From contig CM052359.1 in the NCBI GenBank assembly GCA_028551475.1, positions 27,281,583 to 27,345,582 of the forward strand: a stretch of 64,000 nucleotides of DNA, in the 5' to 3' direction. Positions 48,496-58,484 of the stretch are shown piece after piece. Source of the stretch: Casuarina equisetifolia. Lineage: Eukaryota > Streptophyta > Magnoliopsida > Fagales > Casuarinaceae. The position numbers and the translations under genes were made by a program. Position 1 is the stretch's first letter. Each line of letters starts with the position of its first letter. The notes beneath the pieces were generated by a model that worked only from the letters and a program-made list of their open reading frames with translations, was not told the DNA's origin and made no database searches.

Positions 48496-50084
48496 TCTTT
48501 CTATCGGAGATCAATCGTGGGCCTTTGCGTAATGGCCTTTACATAATTCGAGAGTCACAGGAATTCTCTGGTCTGCAAAATTGGATTCCGGTTCAGTGTT
48601 TCCATGAACAGTCCCACAATGGCTAAAATTTCCCAGAATTTCGTAGAACACCTATACGGAACAATGGTTTTATCCGAAAGTCGCAATCAAGGGATAAAAC
48701 TCCAGAAAGTTCCAAGGATCTGTCGCAAAATGAAGAAGTTCCAAAAATTTTAGTTGTTTTAAAACATTTGCAAATATTTTCTTCTCTGGTTATCCAATAT
48801 TTTAGCGTTGTTTTTATTTTTATTTTGAAGAGATGGTTATATGACTCTCTTTTATTTTGTTCAGGAAGGTAGTAATTGGTATTATTTCTGCGCTAATCTA
48901 AAGTTAAAGATAGACCAACCTCCTGATTTTTGTTTAGCATTTGGGATAGAATATAAATTCTAATCCTGGGAATCGTATGTTTCTGTATTTTGATATTGTT
49001 TTAATTAGGTCCTTCTATCACACGTTTTTGTTGTCAACAAAACATATAAGATGTTGTGTACGACCCTAAGCAGTTACAAGAAGTACAAAAATGTCTGTCA
49101 GTTAAGATTTGGGGAACATTACCCAATAGGCGCTGGAAAAACAGCCTGGGCAAAATAGGGTCTGAGATAGTCGATTATGGTTCATGGGATTGCCCAGGAG
49201 AGAAAAATGATTCCCGAAGCCATTAATTTTTCTTTGCAACGTTATATGTGTGTAGGGTAAACATTCTAGATATCTTGGATTGACTGATATGTTCGAGGTT
49301 ATTTAACATTGAAGTCTTCTCTGAACTTATCCAAAATAATTATGCATGTCATTTCATTATCTTCATATGACTCAAATTTATGAGAAAAGAAATTTTAAAT
49401 GTAAATTAAACCAAGTTATCTCCTATAATCCATTCTATCCTTTTCTTTTCTTTTTTGTGGTGAATATATCTTTGAATTCGACCCTTTTTCTCTTTCATTG
49501 CCAATCTCTTTGTGGAGCATAGATACTTTGGATTTACCATAAGCCATTCTATTTGTTTTGAAGCCAATAAGAACTATCGTTTTCTTTTTTTTCCTTCCTT
49601 ATTTTAATTGGTGGCCTAAATGAAATGAATTGGAATTTGTGTAACTGTTGGTTTTTCTAGTCTCTCACCCCCTTAGCTAATGCAAAGTATAATTTCTCAA
49701 CTGTGTTATCATATTTCTTTTGGTTCTGCTGCTAAGCCGTCTCTTTCTTCTCGATCTTACCAGTCTTATATGGTATAGAGAAGAAAGTAGGTGCACAATT
49801 TGTCCACGTAATTTTTGCGCATAAAAAGGTCTTTCAAGAGTTTAAATCACATGTTACTTGGTGCCTGGGACATTGTTCTCATCTTGAAGCCGCGCCTTCT
49901 AGAGTCCAAAGACTTCAAGGTCTTAGGTGCACGCGGATTATAATAGTGAACACGCTTAGGCAGTTGGGTCTATTCCCTTTCAGCTTTAAGTCTTGCTTGG
50001 AAAAAAATTTCGTGGGGCAATGTTGACTGATGATGATAGTTAGGACAAATATGAGTTGTCATTTAGAAAACTATGGTCCTTAAA
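48496..50084. other. Intergenic DNA
   Basis: No gene recognised. A weak continuation of receptor-kinase downstream sequence may reach 48530. GC-richer patches near 48500-48720 and 49860-49990 have no readable protein. Confidence 0.45.
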
Positions 50085-50209
50085 ATATTGGAAGAAATTC
50101 ATTGAAGAAGACAAATGGAATTTCGGGTTGAAATTACCACGAAGATACCGAGTAATAAAATCTTCGTTTGGTTGTCTGGTTTCCATGTTGAAGGCTCTAA
50201 GGAAGCTTC
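50085..50209 (+). pseudogene. Kinase-core scrap of a G-type lectin receptor kinase
   Basis: Aligns without large gaps with the N-lobe coding sequence of the two intact genes (about 56060-56180 and 60045-60163). Shared blocks include GAAATTC.TTGAAGAAG, TGGAATTTC, TTGAAATTACCACGA (TGAAATGACCACGA in the second gene), CTGGTTTCCATGTTGAAGGC and TCTAAGGAAGCTTC. Identity is about 70-75%, lower than for the other scraps. The frame is disturbed and the similarity ends at GAAGCTTC. It lies downstream of the 3' end scrap, so the two cannot be one collinear gene. Confidence 0.65.
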
Positions 50210-50411
50210 AAGGCCAGGATGCCTCTCACTTGAGAAGACAGTGGATAGGACTAAAGAGAACCCTTCTCTCAGTAGAGTTCCAGCATTGTAGTTGAAAGGT
50301 CAATAAAGTGAACAGAATTTCGTGGTTGTTTCACTTTAGAGGAGGCCTTGACTACTCAGTCGTCGAAGAAACAATGAGCCGATCTATACACAGCACTGAA
50401 GAAAATTCTAC

Positions 50412-50445
<34 letters not shown>

Positions 50446-50574
50446 CTTGGGCAATCGTTAGATTGTTCTACAGACATTTTAGTGGTGATCATCAATGGAG
50501 GTGGAACCTGCTGATTAGATACTTCTGTTATAGTATTATATTAACCGGGTGATCATAGATTGTTTAGTCTTTGT
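50210..50574. other. Intergenic DNA with a T20/A14 tract
   Basis: No gene. A perfect T20 followed by A14 (50412-50445) could fold back on itself or reflect two abutting homopolymer tails. Confidence 0.5.
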
Positions 50575-50779
50575 TTAGGTATGAAATGCTAGAACGACTG
50601 TTCTTCTAGTCATGCAAAGTCGTGAAAGATTATTTCCAGCTGGTCCCAACGGCAATACCAGGCAGCCTATCATCCAACCGTGTACTCTTCGTGCAAAGTC
50701 CCGTCACTTTCCGTGGATAAAAAGTTGGACGGTTATGTCATACATGAGCCTTGGGATGACAACAAAATGAATAGCACTT
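50575..50779 (+). repeat. Copy of the receptor-kinase upstream region
   Basis: Matches 41080-41290 and parts of 53911-54280 by eye: ATGAAATGCTAGAACGAC, GGCAGCCTATCATC, CCGTGTACTC, GTGGATAAAAAGTTGGA, a GTCATACATGAGCCTT block and GATGACAACAAAATGAATAG. No receptor-kinase coding sequence follows; instead the next module has been amplified into a minisatellite. Confidence 0.8.
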
Positions 50780-51193
50780 AGTGGAGGACTTGACACCGAA
50801 GTCAACGGAGATGTGATTGTGGTGCTCTTAGATGCAAACAACCTTAGTAGAGGACTTGACACCGAAGTCTACGGAGATGTGATTGTGATTGTGATTGTGA
50901 TTGTGATGCAAACAACCTTAGTGGAGGACTCGACACCGAAGTCTACGGAGATGTGATTGTGTTGCTCTTAGATGCAAACAACCTTAGTAGAGGACTTGAC
51001 ACCGAAGTCTACGGAGATGTGATTGTGATTGTGATTGTGATTGTGATTGTGATTGTGATTGTGATGCAAACAACCTTAGTGGAGGACTCGACACCGAAGT
51101 CTACGGAGATGTGATTGTGTTGCTCTTAGATGCAAACAACCCTAGTGGAGGACTTGACACCGAAGTCTACAGAGATGTGATTGTGTTGCTCTT
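50780..51193. repeat. Minisatellite of the receptor-kinase promoter module, with embedded ATTGTG hexamers
   Basis: Six copies of a unit of about 60-75 bp with the core GGAGGACTTGACACCGAAGT, followed by ACGGAGATGTGATTGTG and, in most, TTAGATGCAAACAACC. The units alternate between two forms: GTAGAGGACTTG with a GATTGTG run afterwards, and GTGGAGGACTCG. The two-unit block occurs twice (about 50827-50966 and 50967-51125). Its ATTGTG run (50876-50906 and 51018-51064) is longer in the second block. A single copy of the module lies upstream of the intact gene at 54266 and in the scrap at 41268. Confidence 0.9.
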
Positions 51194-51449
51194 CTGAAAG
51201 AAATCGACGATTCAAGGAGGATCGACCGGAAAGTTTTACCGATGAGGATAAAGGCAAGAACAAATCCTAATTCTGAACGAACCGGAAAGAAAATCCAGTA
51301 AGAAAGTGGCAGTGATCGCGGATTCTCGCAATCGCGATCGCATGCGATCACGGGTCGGGTCGCGATCGCGGTTCCGGGTCAGGTCGTCTGCTGACGTGGC
51401 ACCGACATGGGTGATAACATGGCACCTCACGTGTCCGACCGTTCTAACA
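51194..51449 (-). mobile_element. Solo-LTR-like insertion in the minisatellite
   Basis: The minisatellite unit is interrupted between GTTGCTCTT and AGATGCAAAC by 256 bp flanked by a 4-bp duplication TCTT (51190-51193 and 51450-51453). On the minus strand the insert starts TGTTAGAACGG and ends TTTCTTTCA, the TG...CA ends of an LTR. Its middle is unusually GC-rich, with GCGATCGC palindromes and a CGGGTCGGGTCGCGATCGCG stretch. No internal retrotransposon sequence is present, so it looks like a solo LTR, family probably copia but not certain. It is younger than the minisatellite. Confidence 0.75.
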
Positions 51450-51453
51450 TCTT

Positions 51454-52150
51454 AGATGCAAACAACCATGATGAAGCATCACACAAGGTGGATACGGGAG
51501 TTCTTAATTATGCCTCACAGTAACACAAACTTGGGAAGAACAAAAATGACCATTGTCTAAGTACAAGCTTCTACGAGAACTTCTACTAAAATAATTTCAG
51601 TAGGAGCTTTTTCGTTGTCTAAATTATCGGGTGACGACGCACCATTGTATCATTCCTGTTGTCATGATTAGAGTGAAAAATGATGATAAATATGTGAAAA
51701 TCTTTTACTTGTTCTATTCATTATAAGTTCTTCATATCGTGCATAAGAAGCATGTGGTTTCCCTGCTTCATGCTCTACTTTTGTGTAAGCTTCTACACAA
51801 TTGGGTCAGCTTGATTTCAATACCACGATGTGGAGGTTATAAGAGTTACTGCACAATTCACTCTTTACTGTGCAAGAATCAAAAAAGCAATCCTTGGAAG
51901 AATTACATATTCACAAATGTTGTATTTGATGTATTATTTAATTCTAGCTGGAGAAGTAGCGATTACATATTCACAAAAGTATAGCCATAATTTTATATTT
52001 ACCATAAAATGGTCGCATACTATGAGGGAATGATATATTCTGACTTCTGCCAGTAAAATGATATAAACAATCATTTTATATCGTCACAATTCATTCTTCC
52101 ATATTTCTGGCAGACCAAGTATGCGATTCACGAGGGGCGCCATTCTTGTC
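51454..52150. other. Intergenic DNA
   Basis: The first 20 bp continue the minisatellite unit broken by the LTR-like insert (AGATGCAAACAACC). After that no gene is recognised. ATTACATATTCACAAA occurs twice (near 51902 and 51962). Confidence 0.5.
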
Positions 52151-53880
52151 ATTCGAAGCTCCTATTAATTAAAAATAAAATGTCAATGTTTCGCCGAGAT
52201 ATTTTCTTGGACAAGACGCTTTCCACAAGAAAATTCTTGTGGAAATGATGATAGACTTTGCAAATTATAGTATTCCTCCATAGTTAAGATGTTTTATTCG
52301 CCAATCTTTTATTCTTTTAAATATTTTATCCCTTAAACCTTTATAATTAGCTTAAGTTAGTCTTTTTGCAATAAGGAGGACTCCAAGATATCTAAAATGA
52401 GAAAAAAAGGAACAAATCATCACCAAAACATAAATGAATGACTTTTTTTTTTTCTATTTACAATATCAATGAAAGTTAAATGCTAATATGAAGATCTTTG
52501 TAATAATGATTTTGTTGAATATCTTTATGACTAGGACAAATAAATATAGGGATGCATTAATCTATTAGTATCTTCAAAGCATTCTACATGTTCTCCATTA
52601 AAGTTTATTTAGAATCTTGTTATAGTGATACACTCACCAATAAGATCAATCAAGTACTAAGGAATGTTGAAGGCTTTCAAGACTCCTAATACTACTTCCC
52701 ATTTGATCATGTCATATGCCTTCATGACATCAATTTTTATAGCCACATGTTTTTCTTTGTTTCCTTTGTGATAAGTGTGTAAAATTTTTTGGCAAAGTAT
52801 AATATTTTCTAAAATATGTTGTCCTTTTATGAAACATTTTAATCATGGCTAATCACTAAAGATAAAATGAGGCTTATCCTTTCCATTAACATCTTAGAAA
52901 TGATTTTGGATGGAATATTGCAACATGCTATAGGCTGATAGTCTTTATCGCAACTTTGATTAGGAACCTTGGAGACTAAAAATAACAATATAGAATTAGT
53001 AACTTTCAACAAATATCTAGAGGAGAAAAGCTCTAATACAAAGTTTTTTTTTTTTAATATCTTTTCCAATGATAGGACATGCTTTTTTATAGAACATGTT
53101 GTCATACACCTCTAGTCCCATAGCTTTAAATCATGAACTCTTTAAAGTGCTTTAATAACATCAAAATGTTCAAGTTTGACAAATTGAGTAGCTCACTAAT
53201 GCCTTCATAGAATAGAGAAACGTACCTTTAAGAGTAGGTGGTAATACTTCTAGAGTTGCCAATTATAGACTAGTAATAGAAAATAATAATAGTCCTTTAG
53301 TCCTCATTTTTTACAATAATTAAGTCATCATCTAGTACTAGTTTGTTGATATTGTTTTAAGCTCTTCTTTACATAAAAAAATGTAAATAATATCTTATTG
53401 TTGTTATCACTTTCTTTTAACCATATGTTTCTCAATTCTTTATATTTACTCATAGCAAGGATTTGTCGAAGTTGTGATTTTTCCTTAGAATGTGCATTTG
53501 GACAATAAGTATTAATCTTTAACTTACATTGAATTTGCTTTAAGTTTTCTCAAGTATCCCTTACCTTCTTGTGTAGATCTCCAAAATAGGTTACATTAAG
53601 TTTCTTGAAAGAAGTCTTTAAAGTTTTCAATTTTTGCACAACCTAAAATATTTTTGAACCATCTATTTTTTGTTTTCATACTAAACTTATTATGTCCAAA
53701 AAATATGAGCAATCAAATTAAAAATTAAAGAGTCTAAATAGTGATTTCTTCTTGTTTTAGTATCTCCAAGCTTTAGTAAATATGGAGAATGATCCGATAC
53801 TCTATGAAGCAAAAATTCAATTATAAACCTATCAAAATTAAGCATCCATTTTACATTGATAAGGATCTTGTCAATTTTGC
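52150..53880 (-). mobile_element. L1-type LINE relic
   Basis: Read on the minus strand from 53880 down, it keeps plant L1 features: a NRWFKNILGC-like linker region (near 53660), a reverse transcriptase block with FLVSKVPNQSCDKDYQPIAC (near 52940) then CNIPSKIISKMLMERI, an AIKIDVMKAYDMIKWE block (about 52690-52745), and further down FRYLGVLLIAKRL and KRIKDWRIKHLNYGG (about 52290-52400). Many stops and frame changes separate the blocks. It is opposite in strand to the 32.5-kb relic. It meets a receptor-kinase upstream copy at about 53880-53911. Confidence 0.75.
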
Positions 53881-53910
53881 TAGCTCTAAAACTAGTTCAT
53901 AAAGTCTTAT

Positions 53911-54444
53911 AATTCTATGGATAAAAAGTTGGATAACAGTGCGGGCCATTATGTCATGCTCGAACCTTGAGTCGGAAAGAGTGAACAGTAGGATAGTTGA
54001 AGAGATGAACAGTAAAAATGTGGCCAGATAATTGGTTTCATGTATTGTATTGATGTGTATAAGTTTTTTGTAGTTTACTATTTACCGAGGTATTTTTTTT
54101 ACATCTATGTACAGTAACCTAGTAATTAAGGTCGTCAAGTGGTACCTCCGTTGGAACTGTCGGTGAGCTGTTTTTCCACAGTGAGAGGCACTGACGTGGA
54201 AGACTTGGACTGGGTCAACACCTTGTGATGACATCGAGATGAATAGCAGAACTTTAGTGGAGGACTTGACACAGAAGTCTCCGGAGAGAAGGACTTCCAA
54301 CGCAAGGAAGAAAAATCAACAGTTATCAGAAAGCTAATTTAGCACTAATGTTGAAAGCAAGCTTGGCTGTTAGTTGAAAACAAACAGTACAACCTTTTTC
54401 TTTCACGGAAACTCGGCACCCGCACCACCCACCAATCCCGCCCA
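53911..54444 (+). promoter_or_regulatory. Upstream region of the first receptor kinase
   Basis: From CTATGGATAAAAAGTTGGA it matches the copies at 50680 and 41205, except for about 230 bp (about 53975-54220) present only here. The GGAGGACTTGACAC module at 54266 is single copy. TTGAC cores and one GGTCAA (reverse of the WRKY W-box TTGACC) near 54214 suggest, but do not prove, defence-type control. No clear TATA box was found within 100 bp of the start codon. Confidence 0.5.
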
Positions 54445-56823
54445 ATGGCCGCCGTATCCATTGTTGTCCTCTTGCTGATGATATGTGGAATAGCTCAGCC
54501 ACAGCAACCTAGCGAAATAGCCCCGGGCTCTTCACTTTCTCCCACAACTCAACCATGGCTTTCTCCTTCTAAACGGTTTGCATTTGGGTTCTATCGGCAA
54601 GGCAGCACTGGCTTTGCTGTAGGAATTTGGTTGGACCATAAAGGCAGTAAAACAGTGGTGTGGACAGCAGTTCGTGATCACCAACCTGTCACCTCGAATG
54701 CAAAGCTGGAGTTTACCAAGGATAGTATGCTTGTTTTAATAGACGAGCAAGGGCGACAAACACTCATTGCAAATGCAACAGACTCTGTTTCTCATGCCTC
54801 CATGCTCGACTCTGGCAATTTTGTGCTCTATAGCAAGGATTCTAATTTAGTCTGGCAGAGTTTTGAACACCCCACTGATACCATTTTAGGAGGTCAGACT
54901 CTGTCTGCTGGAGGTCAACTCTTCTCGAGCTTGAGCAAGGAAGATCACTCAACCGGAAGGTTTCTTCTGAAGATGCAGGATGATGGAAACCTTGTTTTAT
55001 ACCCAGCAAACACTGGTGACACACCTCTAGATGCTTACTGGGAATCGGGCACTTTCGGGGATGGTTCCAAGTTCCACCTTTGTCTCAATCACAGTGGCAG
55101 TCTTCTTATCGTCAACGACACTACTACAGACACAGTTGAAGAACTGAACAAGTGCCCATCTTTAGACACAGTTGGAGAACTGAACGAGTGCCCATCTTTA
55201 GCAGACAACAGTGGTACAATTTATCGTGCAACTCTTGATTTCAATGGGTTTTTCGGGCTCTATTCTCACACCGACATTGTCTCCACTCTGTGGACGCCAT
55301 TTACCGATCCATGTCAAGTGAAAACTTTTTGTGGTTTCAACAGCTATTGTACTTTCAATGATACCGACCGCCACTGTTATTGCCTTCTTGGGACTGATTT
55401 TGCAGATCCGAATGATTTGTCTCGTGGCTGTGAGAGGAACTTTTCAGAGGTAGTGTGCACTGGTGGAAAGGAAAATGAAGTGTTATATAACATCACAACG
55501 ATGGAGAATATGAACTGGGGAGATCCTCCTTATATTGAGGCAAAAATGGCAACAGTGGAAGAATGTAGCAGGTCTTGTTTGGAAGACTGCGATTGTGAGG
55601 CAGCACTATTCAAGAAAGGTTCTTGCGCGAAACAAAGTCTTCCTCTAAGATATGTAAGAATCGACACAGAACAGAATTCCATTGCATTATTGAAGCAAAA
55701 TGTAAGAAGCATTGAGGGCAGCAACAAAACTAATCCTATCCAAACGAAGCCAGTCATGGTCGGAAGCAAAACAACAACAACTCAAATTCTTTGTGTGACT
55801 TTGGGTTTTATTGCATTGTCATGTGTTGCCCTTGCAATCTTTGGCCTTTTCACCTTTAAAAGCCGCGTTTTAAGGTACCGAAGGCTATTGGAAAATGGAA
55901 ATCTGGGCCCGAGTGCCGAGGTCACATTGAGAATGTTTTCGTATAATGAGCTCAAAAGAGCAACAAATGGCTTCAAAGAAGAGATAGGTAAGGGCTCGTT
56001 CGGAGCAGTTTATAAAGGGGCACTACATAAAGGTAGAAGACTTGTTGCAGTAAAGAGACTAGAGAAGTTGATTGAAGAAGGCGAAAGGGAGTTCCGGGCT
56101 GAGATGCGAGCAATTGGGAGAACACACCACAGAAACCTAGTTCGTTTGCTGGGTTACTGCGCGGAGGACTCTAAAAGGCTTCTGGTTTACGAGTACATGA
56201 GCAATGGCTCTCTTGCAGATCTTCTATTTAGAACCGAGAGACGTCCAGATTGGAATGAGAGAGTGAGAATTGCACGAGAGGTTGCAAGAGGGATTCTCTA
56301 TCTACATGAAGAGTGTGAGGCCCCGGTTATCCATTGTGATATAAAGCCTCAAAACATTTTAATGGATGATTTTTGGACAGCAAAAATCTCAGACTTTGGG
56401 CTGGCAAAATTTCTCTTGGCAGATCAAACAAGGACCTTCACGGGGATCAGGGGCACAAGAGGGTACTTGGCACCGGAATGGCATAAGAACACACCAATAT
56501 CAGTGAGAGTAGATGTTTACAGTTATGGGATAGTGCTCTTGGAAATTGTATGTTGCAGAAGGAGTCTAGAGCTGAACCTATCAAACGAGGAAGAAATTTA
56601 TCTTCCTCCATGGGTCTACAAATGCTTTGTTGCTAAGGAGTTGGATAAGGTTGTGTGGTGGGAAGAAGTAGATAAGAGCGCCTTGGAGAATATGGTTAAG
56701 GTGGCACTATGGTGTATTCAGGATGATCCAGCTTTTCGTCCATCTATGAAAAGTGTGCTCTTGATGTTGGAAGGGATTGCTGATGTATTAATTCCACCGA
56801 ATCCACCTGCTACATCCACCTGA
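54445..56823 (+). CDS. G-type lectin S-receptor-like Ser/Thr kinase (LECRK/RLK1 type)
   Basis: Intronless, 792 residues, a plasma-membrane receptor kinase that should bind an extracellular ligand and phosphorylate cytoplasmic targets. Order: signal peptide (1-18); B-lectin domain (about 25-180; SPSKRFAFGFY, LDSGNFVLY, WQSFEHPTDTILGG); EGF-like region (about 289-332; CQVKTFCGFNSYC); PAN-like region (about 348-415; CSRSCLEDCDCEAALF); transmembrane segment (about 446-468); kinase (about 510-785). Kinase motifs: GKGSFGAVYKG loop, VAVKRLEK lysine, HCDIKPQNIL catalytic loop with Asp632, SDFGLAK, GTRGYLAPEW. Cys before the catalytic Asp makes it a non-RD kinase, a class often linked to immunity. All residues for catalysis are present. 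ATG 54445 is chosen because the signal peptide starts there. A 36-bp in-frame duplication lies between lectin and EGF parts. A paralogue follows 1.66 kb downstream, same strand. Confidence 0.95.
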   Translation: MAAVSIVVLLLMICGIAQPQQPSEIAPGSSLSPTTQPWLSPSKRFAFGFYRQGSTGFAVGIWLDHKGSKTVVWTAVRDHQPVTSNAKLEFTKDSMLVLIDEQGRQTLIANATDSVSHASMLDSGNFVLYSKDSNLVWQSFEHPTDTILGGQTLSAGGQLFSSLSKEDHSTGRFLLKMQDDGNLVLYPANTGDTPLDAYWESGTFGDGSKFHLCLNHSGSLLIVNDTTTDTVEELNKCPSLDTVGELNECPSLADNSGTIYRATLDFNGFFGLYSHTDIVSTLWTPFTDPCQVKTFCGFNSYCTFNDTDRHCYCLLGTDFADPNDLSRGCERNFSEVVCTGGKENEVLYNITTMENMNWGDPPYIEAKMATVEECSRSCLEDCDCEAALFKKGSCAKQSLPLRYVRIDTEQNSIALLKQNVRSIEGSNKTNPIQTKPVMVGSKTTTTQILCVTLGFIALSCVALAIFGLFTFKSRVLRYRRLLENGNLGPSAEVTLRMFSYNELKRATNGFKEEIGKGSFGAVYKGALHKGRRLVAVKRLEKLIEEGEREFRAEMRAIGRTHHRNLVRLLGYCAEDSKRLLVYEYMSNGSLADLLFRTERRPDWNERVRIAREVARGILYLHEECEAPVIHCDIKPQNILMDDFWTAKISDFGLAKFLLADQTRTFTGIRGTRGYLAPEWHKNTPISVRVDVYSYGIVLLEIVCCRRSLELNLSNEEEIYLPPWVYKCFVAKELDKVVWWEEVDKSALENMVKVALWCIQDDPAFRPSMKSVLLMLEGIADVLIPPNPPATST
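55129..55200 (+). repeat. 36-bp in-frame tandem duplication in the ectodomain
   Basis: Two 36-bp units, 55129-55164 and 55165-55200, encode DTVEELNKCPSL and DTVGELNECPSL. They differ at two bases, both changing residues (Glu to Gly, Lys to Glu). The second gene has nothing comparable. It adds 12 residues and one extra Cys just before the EGF-like region. Confidence 0.95.
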
Positions 56824-58484
56824 GGGAAAGAGAATTCAGATCTCCGTTCATGTGTGTTTTTATTATGTTTTATCTTCTTTCCTTAGCCCAACAAAGACTG
56901 GCATTTCTATTTAGTCCTCCCACTTGTAAATTATTATGTCTAGAGCATTGATAGAAAAAAAAAAATGAACATCATAGTGCAGGAGTAAGCTTTCCTCTTA
57001 AAGATGTATTTGTGTTTTGCAAGAATATATTTGATAATTTCTATATTCATCTTGATATTTTTTATTTAGCTATTGGTCAAAATATTTTATATGTAATATG
57101 ATTTTCATAATTTAGTCACTATTAGAAAAGTTCAATACGATGTCAACGCTAATTTCTATCGTCTCATATAAGATCTTCGCAAATGATCACTTTGTGATTT
57201 AGATCAAAATCAAGTACTCTTTAAGTATGATCATGACTTAAAGCAACTTACAAATTTTACTACTCTTAATTATATCAAAAGGCCTACAAGACCAATCCTA
57301 AAAACTAACTCAAAAATTGGAGAGACATTCATTTTATTTCACGAATCACATATTTGATGTGGCATTTTCATCCTATATGTATGTCTTTATACATCAAGTG
57401 ATATTGAGCTCAAAATGACATATAAGATAAAACATATTAATCTTAACTCCACTACTATGTTACAAAGGCCTAAAAACTCATTTTAGAAGTTGGTTCAAGG
57501 TTAGAAAGATACTTATATTATTTGATTTTACCATAAAAAATCACATATTCGATGTAGTTCTTTCGTTTTATTTACATATTTGTACCCCAACTAAAACAAT
57601 GCAATTCTCTTACTTTCTAGGTTTTCACACACCGCAAAAAGTTTTTGTTGTTGAAGTTCACATACCCCACATATAGGTGCCATTGCACTCGCTCTGTTAC
57701 CGTCAACAAATTTGGTTGTTTTAGCCCGGCAAAGAGGCCGAAAGGTTGACAGGCTGTTCATATGCCACTTTAAAGAAAGGTCCATCCATGGCTTCCCCAC
57801 ATGTTCATATGTTCTGCACTGCTAGTGGGTATATCTTTTTCATCCCTGCAGGCACAAAGTTCTTTAAAGATGGCACCCTATGCGCCGCTTTAAAGTAAAA
57901 TCCTCTTTATGTGGCCTACAACTTCAAGTGCACTTATCTTTTCGCCTCTTCATTCACCCCAAAGTCTACTTTTAAGGAGAAATCCTTCATACCACACGTT
58001 TCACGCACCAAAGCAGATTCCCAAATTCTTGTCTGCATGTGATCTGCACGTGGCAGTGCTCATATATTTTTCATGTGCCACATGTTCATCGAATTCTTAA
58101 GTTACGTGATCTGATCATCGCGACCGAAGTTAAATGCGTATTGTCGGCCTAGTCATTGGCCTTCTTTCAGCTCGTACCTCCACTCCCAACTGTTTCCAGG
58201 CTCCTTCATTTGTCGATACCAGCAACAACCCCTAGCCTCCTCCGGCTAGGGATGACAAGATGATGCATCTTCTGGACAGTTCTTTAGGACCTCACTGCGA
58301 CGACTGAGAGTAAGTTTTGGATTTAGCACTAGTCAACAACAGTTGGGAAAGAGGCACGAGGTCAAGTCAATGCCGTAATTACTTTTGAAGTTTCTTTTTT
58401 GTTCAAATTGGAAAGTAGAAAATTTTGGCCTGCTAATTGTTCAATGTTCGCATCTCACACAGTCCTCTCTCAAACCTTCATAGC
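56824..58484. other. Spacer between the two receptor kinases
   Basis: Holds the first gene's 3' UTR and the second gene's promoter. No gene recognised; the minus-strand open frame at 57591-57800 is unlike any family I know. The amplified module seen upstream of the first gene and in the scraps is not found here, so the two intact genes have unrelated promoters. Confidence 0.55.

Noticed and set aside
50780-51193. CRISPR-like repeat/spacer layout
   Set aside because: Plant nuclear DNA, and the sequence between cores is itself repeated; it is a minisatellite.
51142-51430. Arg/Asp-rich open frames on the minus strand
   Set aside because: They lie across the GC-rich LTR-like insertion and the minisatellite; open by composition only.
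58437-58484. In-frame N-terminal extension of the second receptor kinase
   Set aside because: It begins with TTG, and the ATG at 58485 starts a textbook signal peptide.
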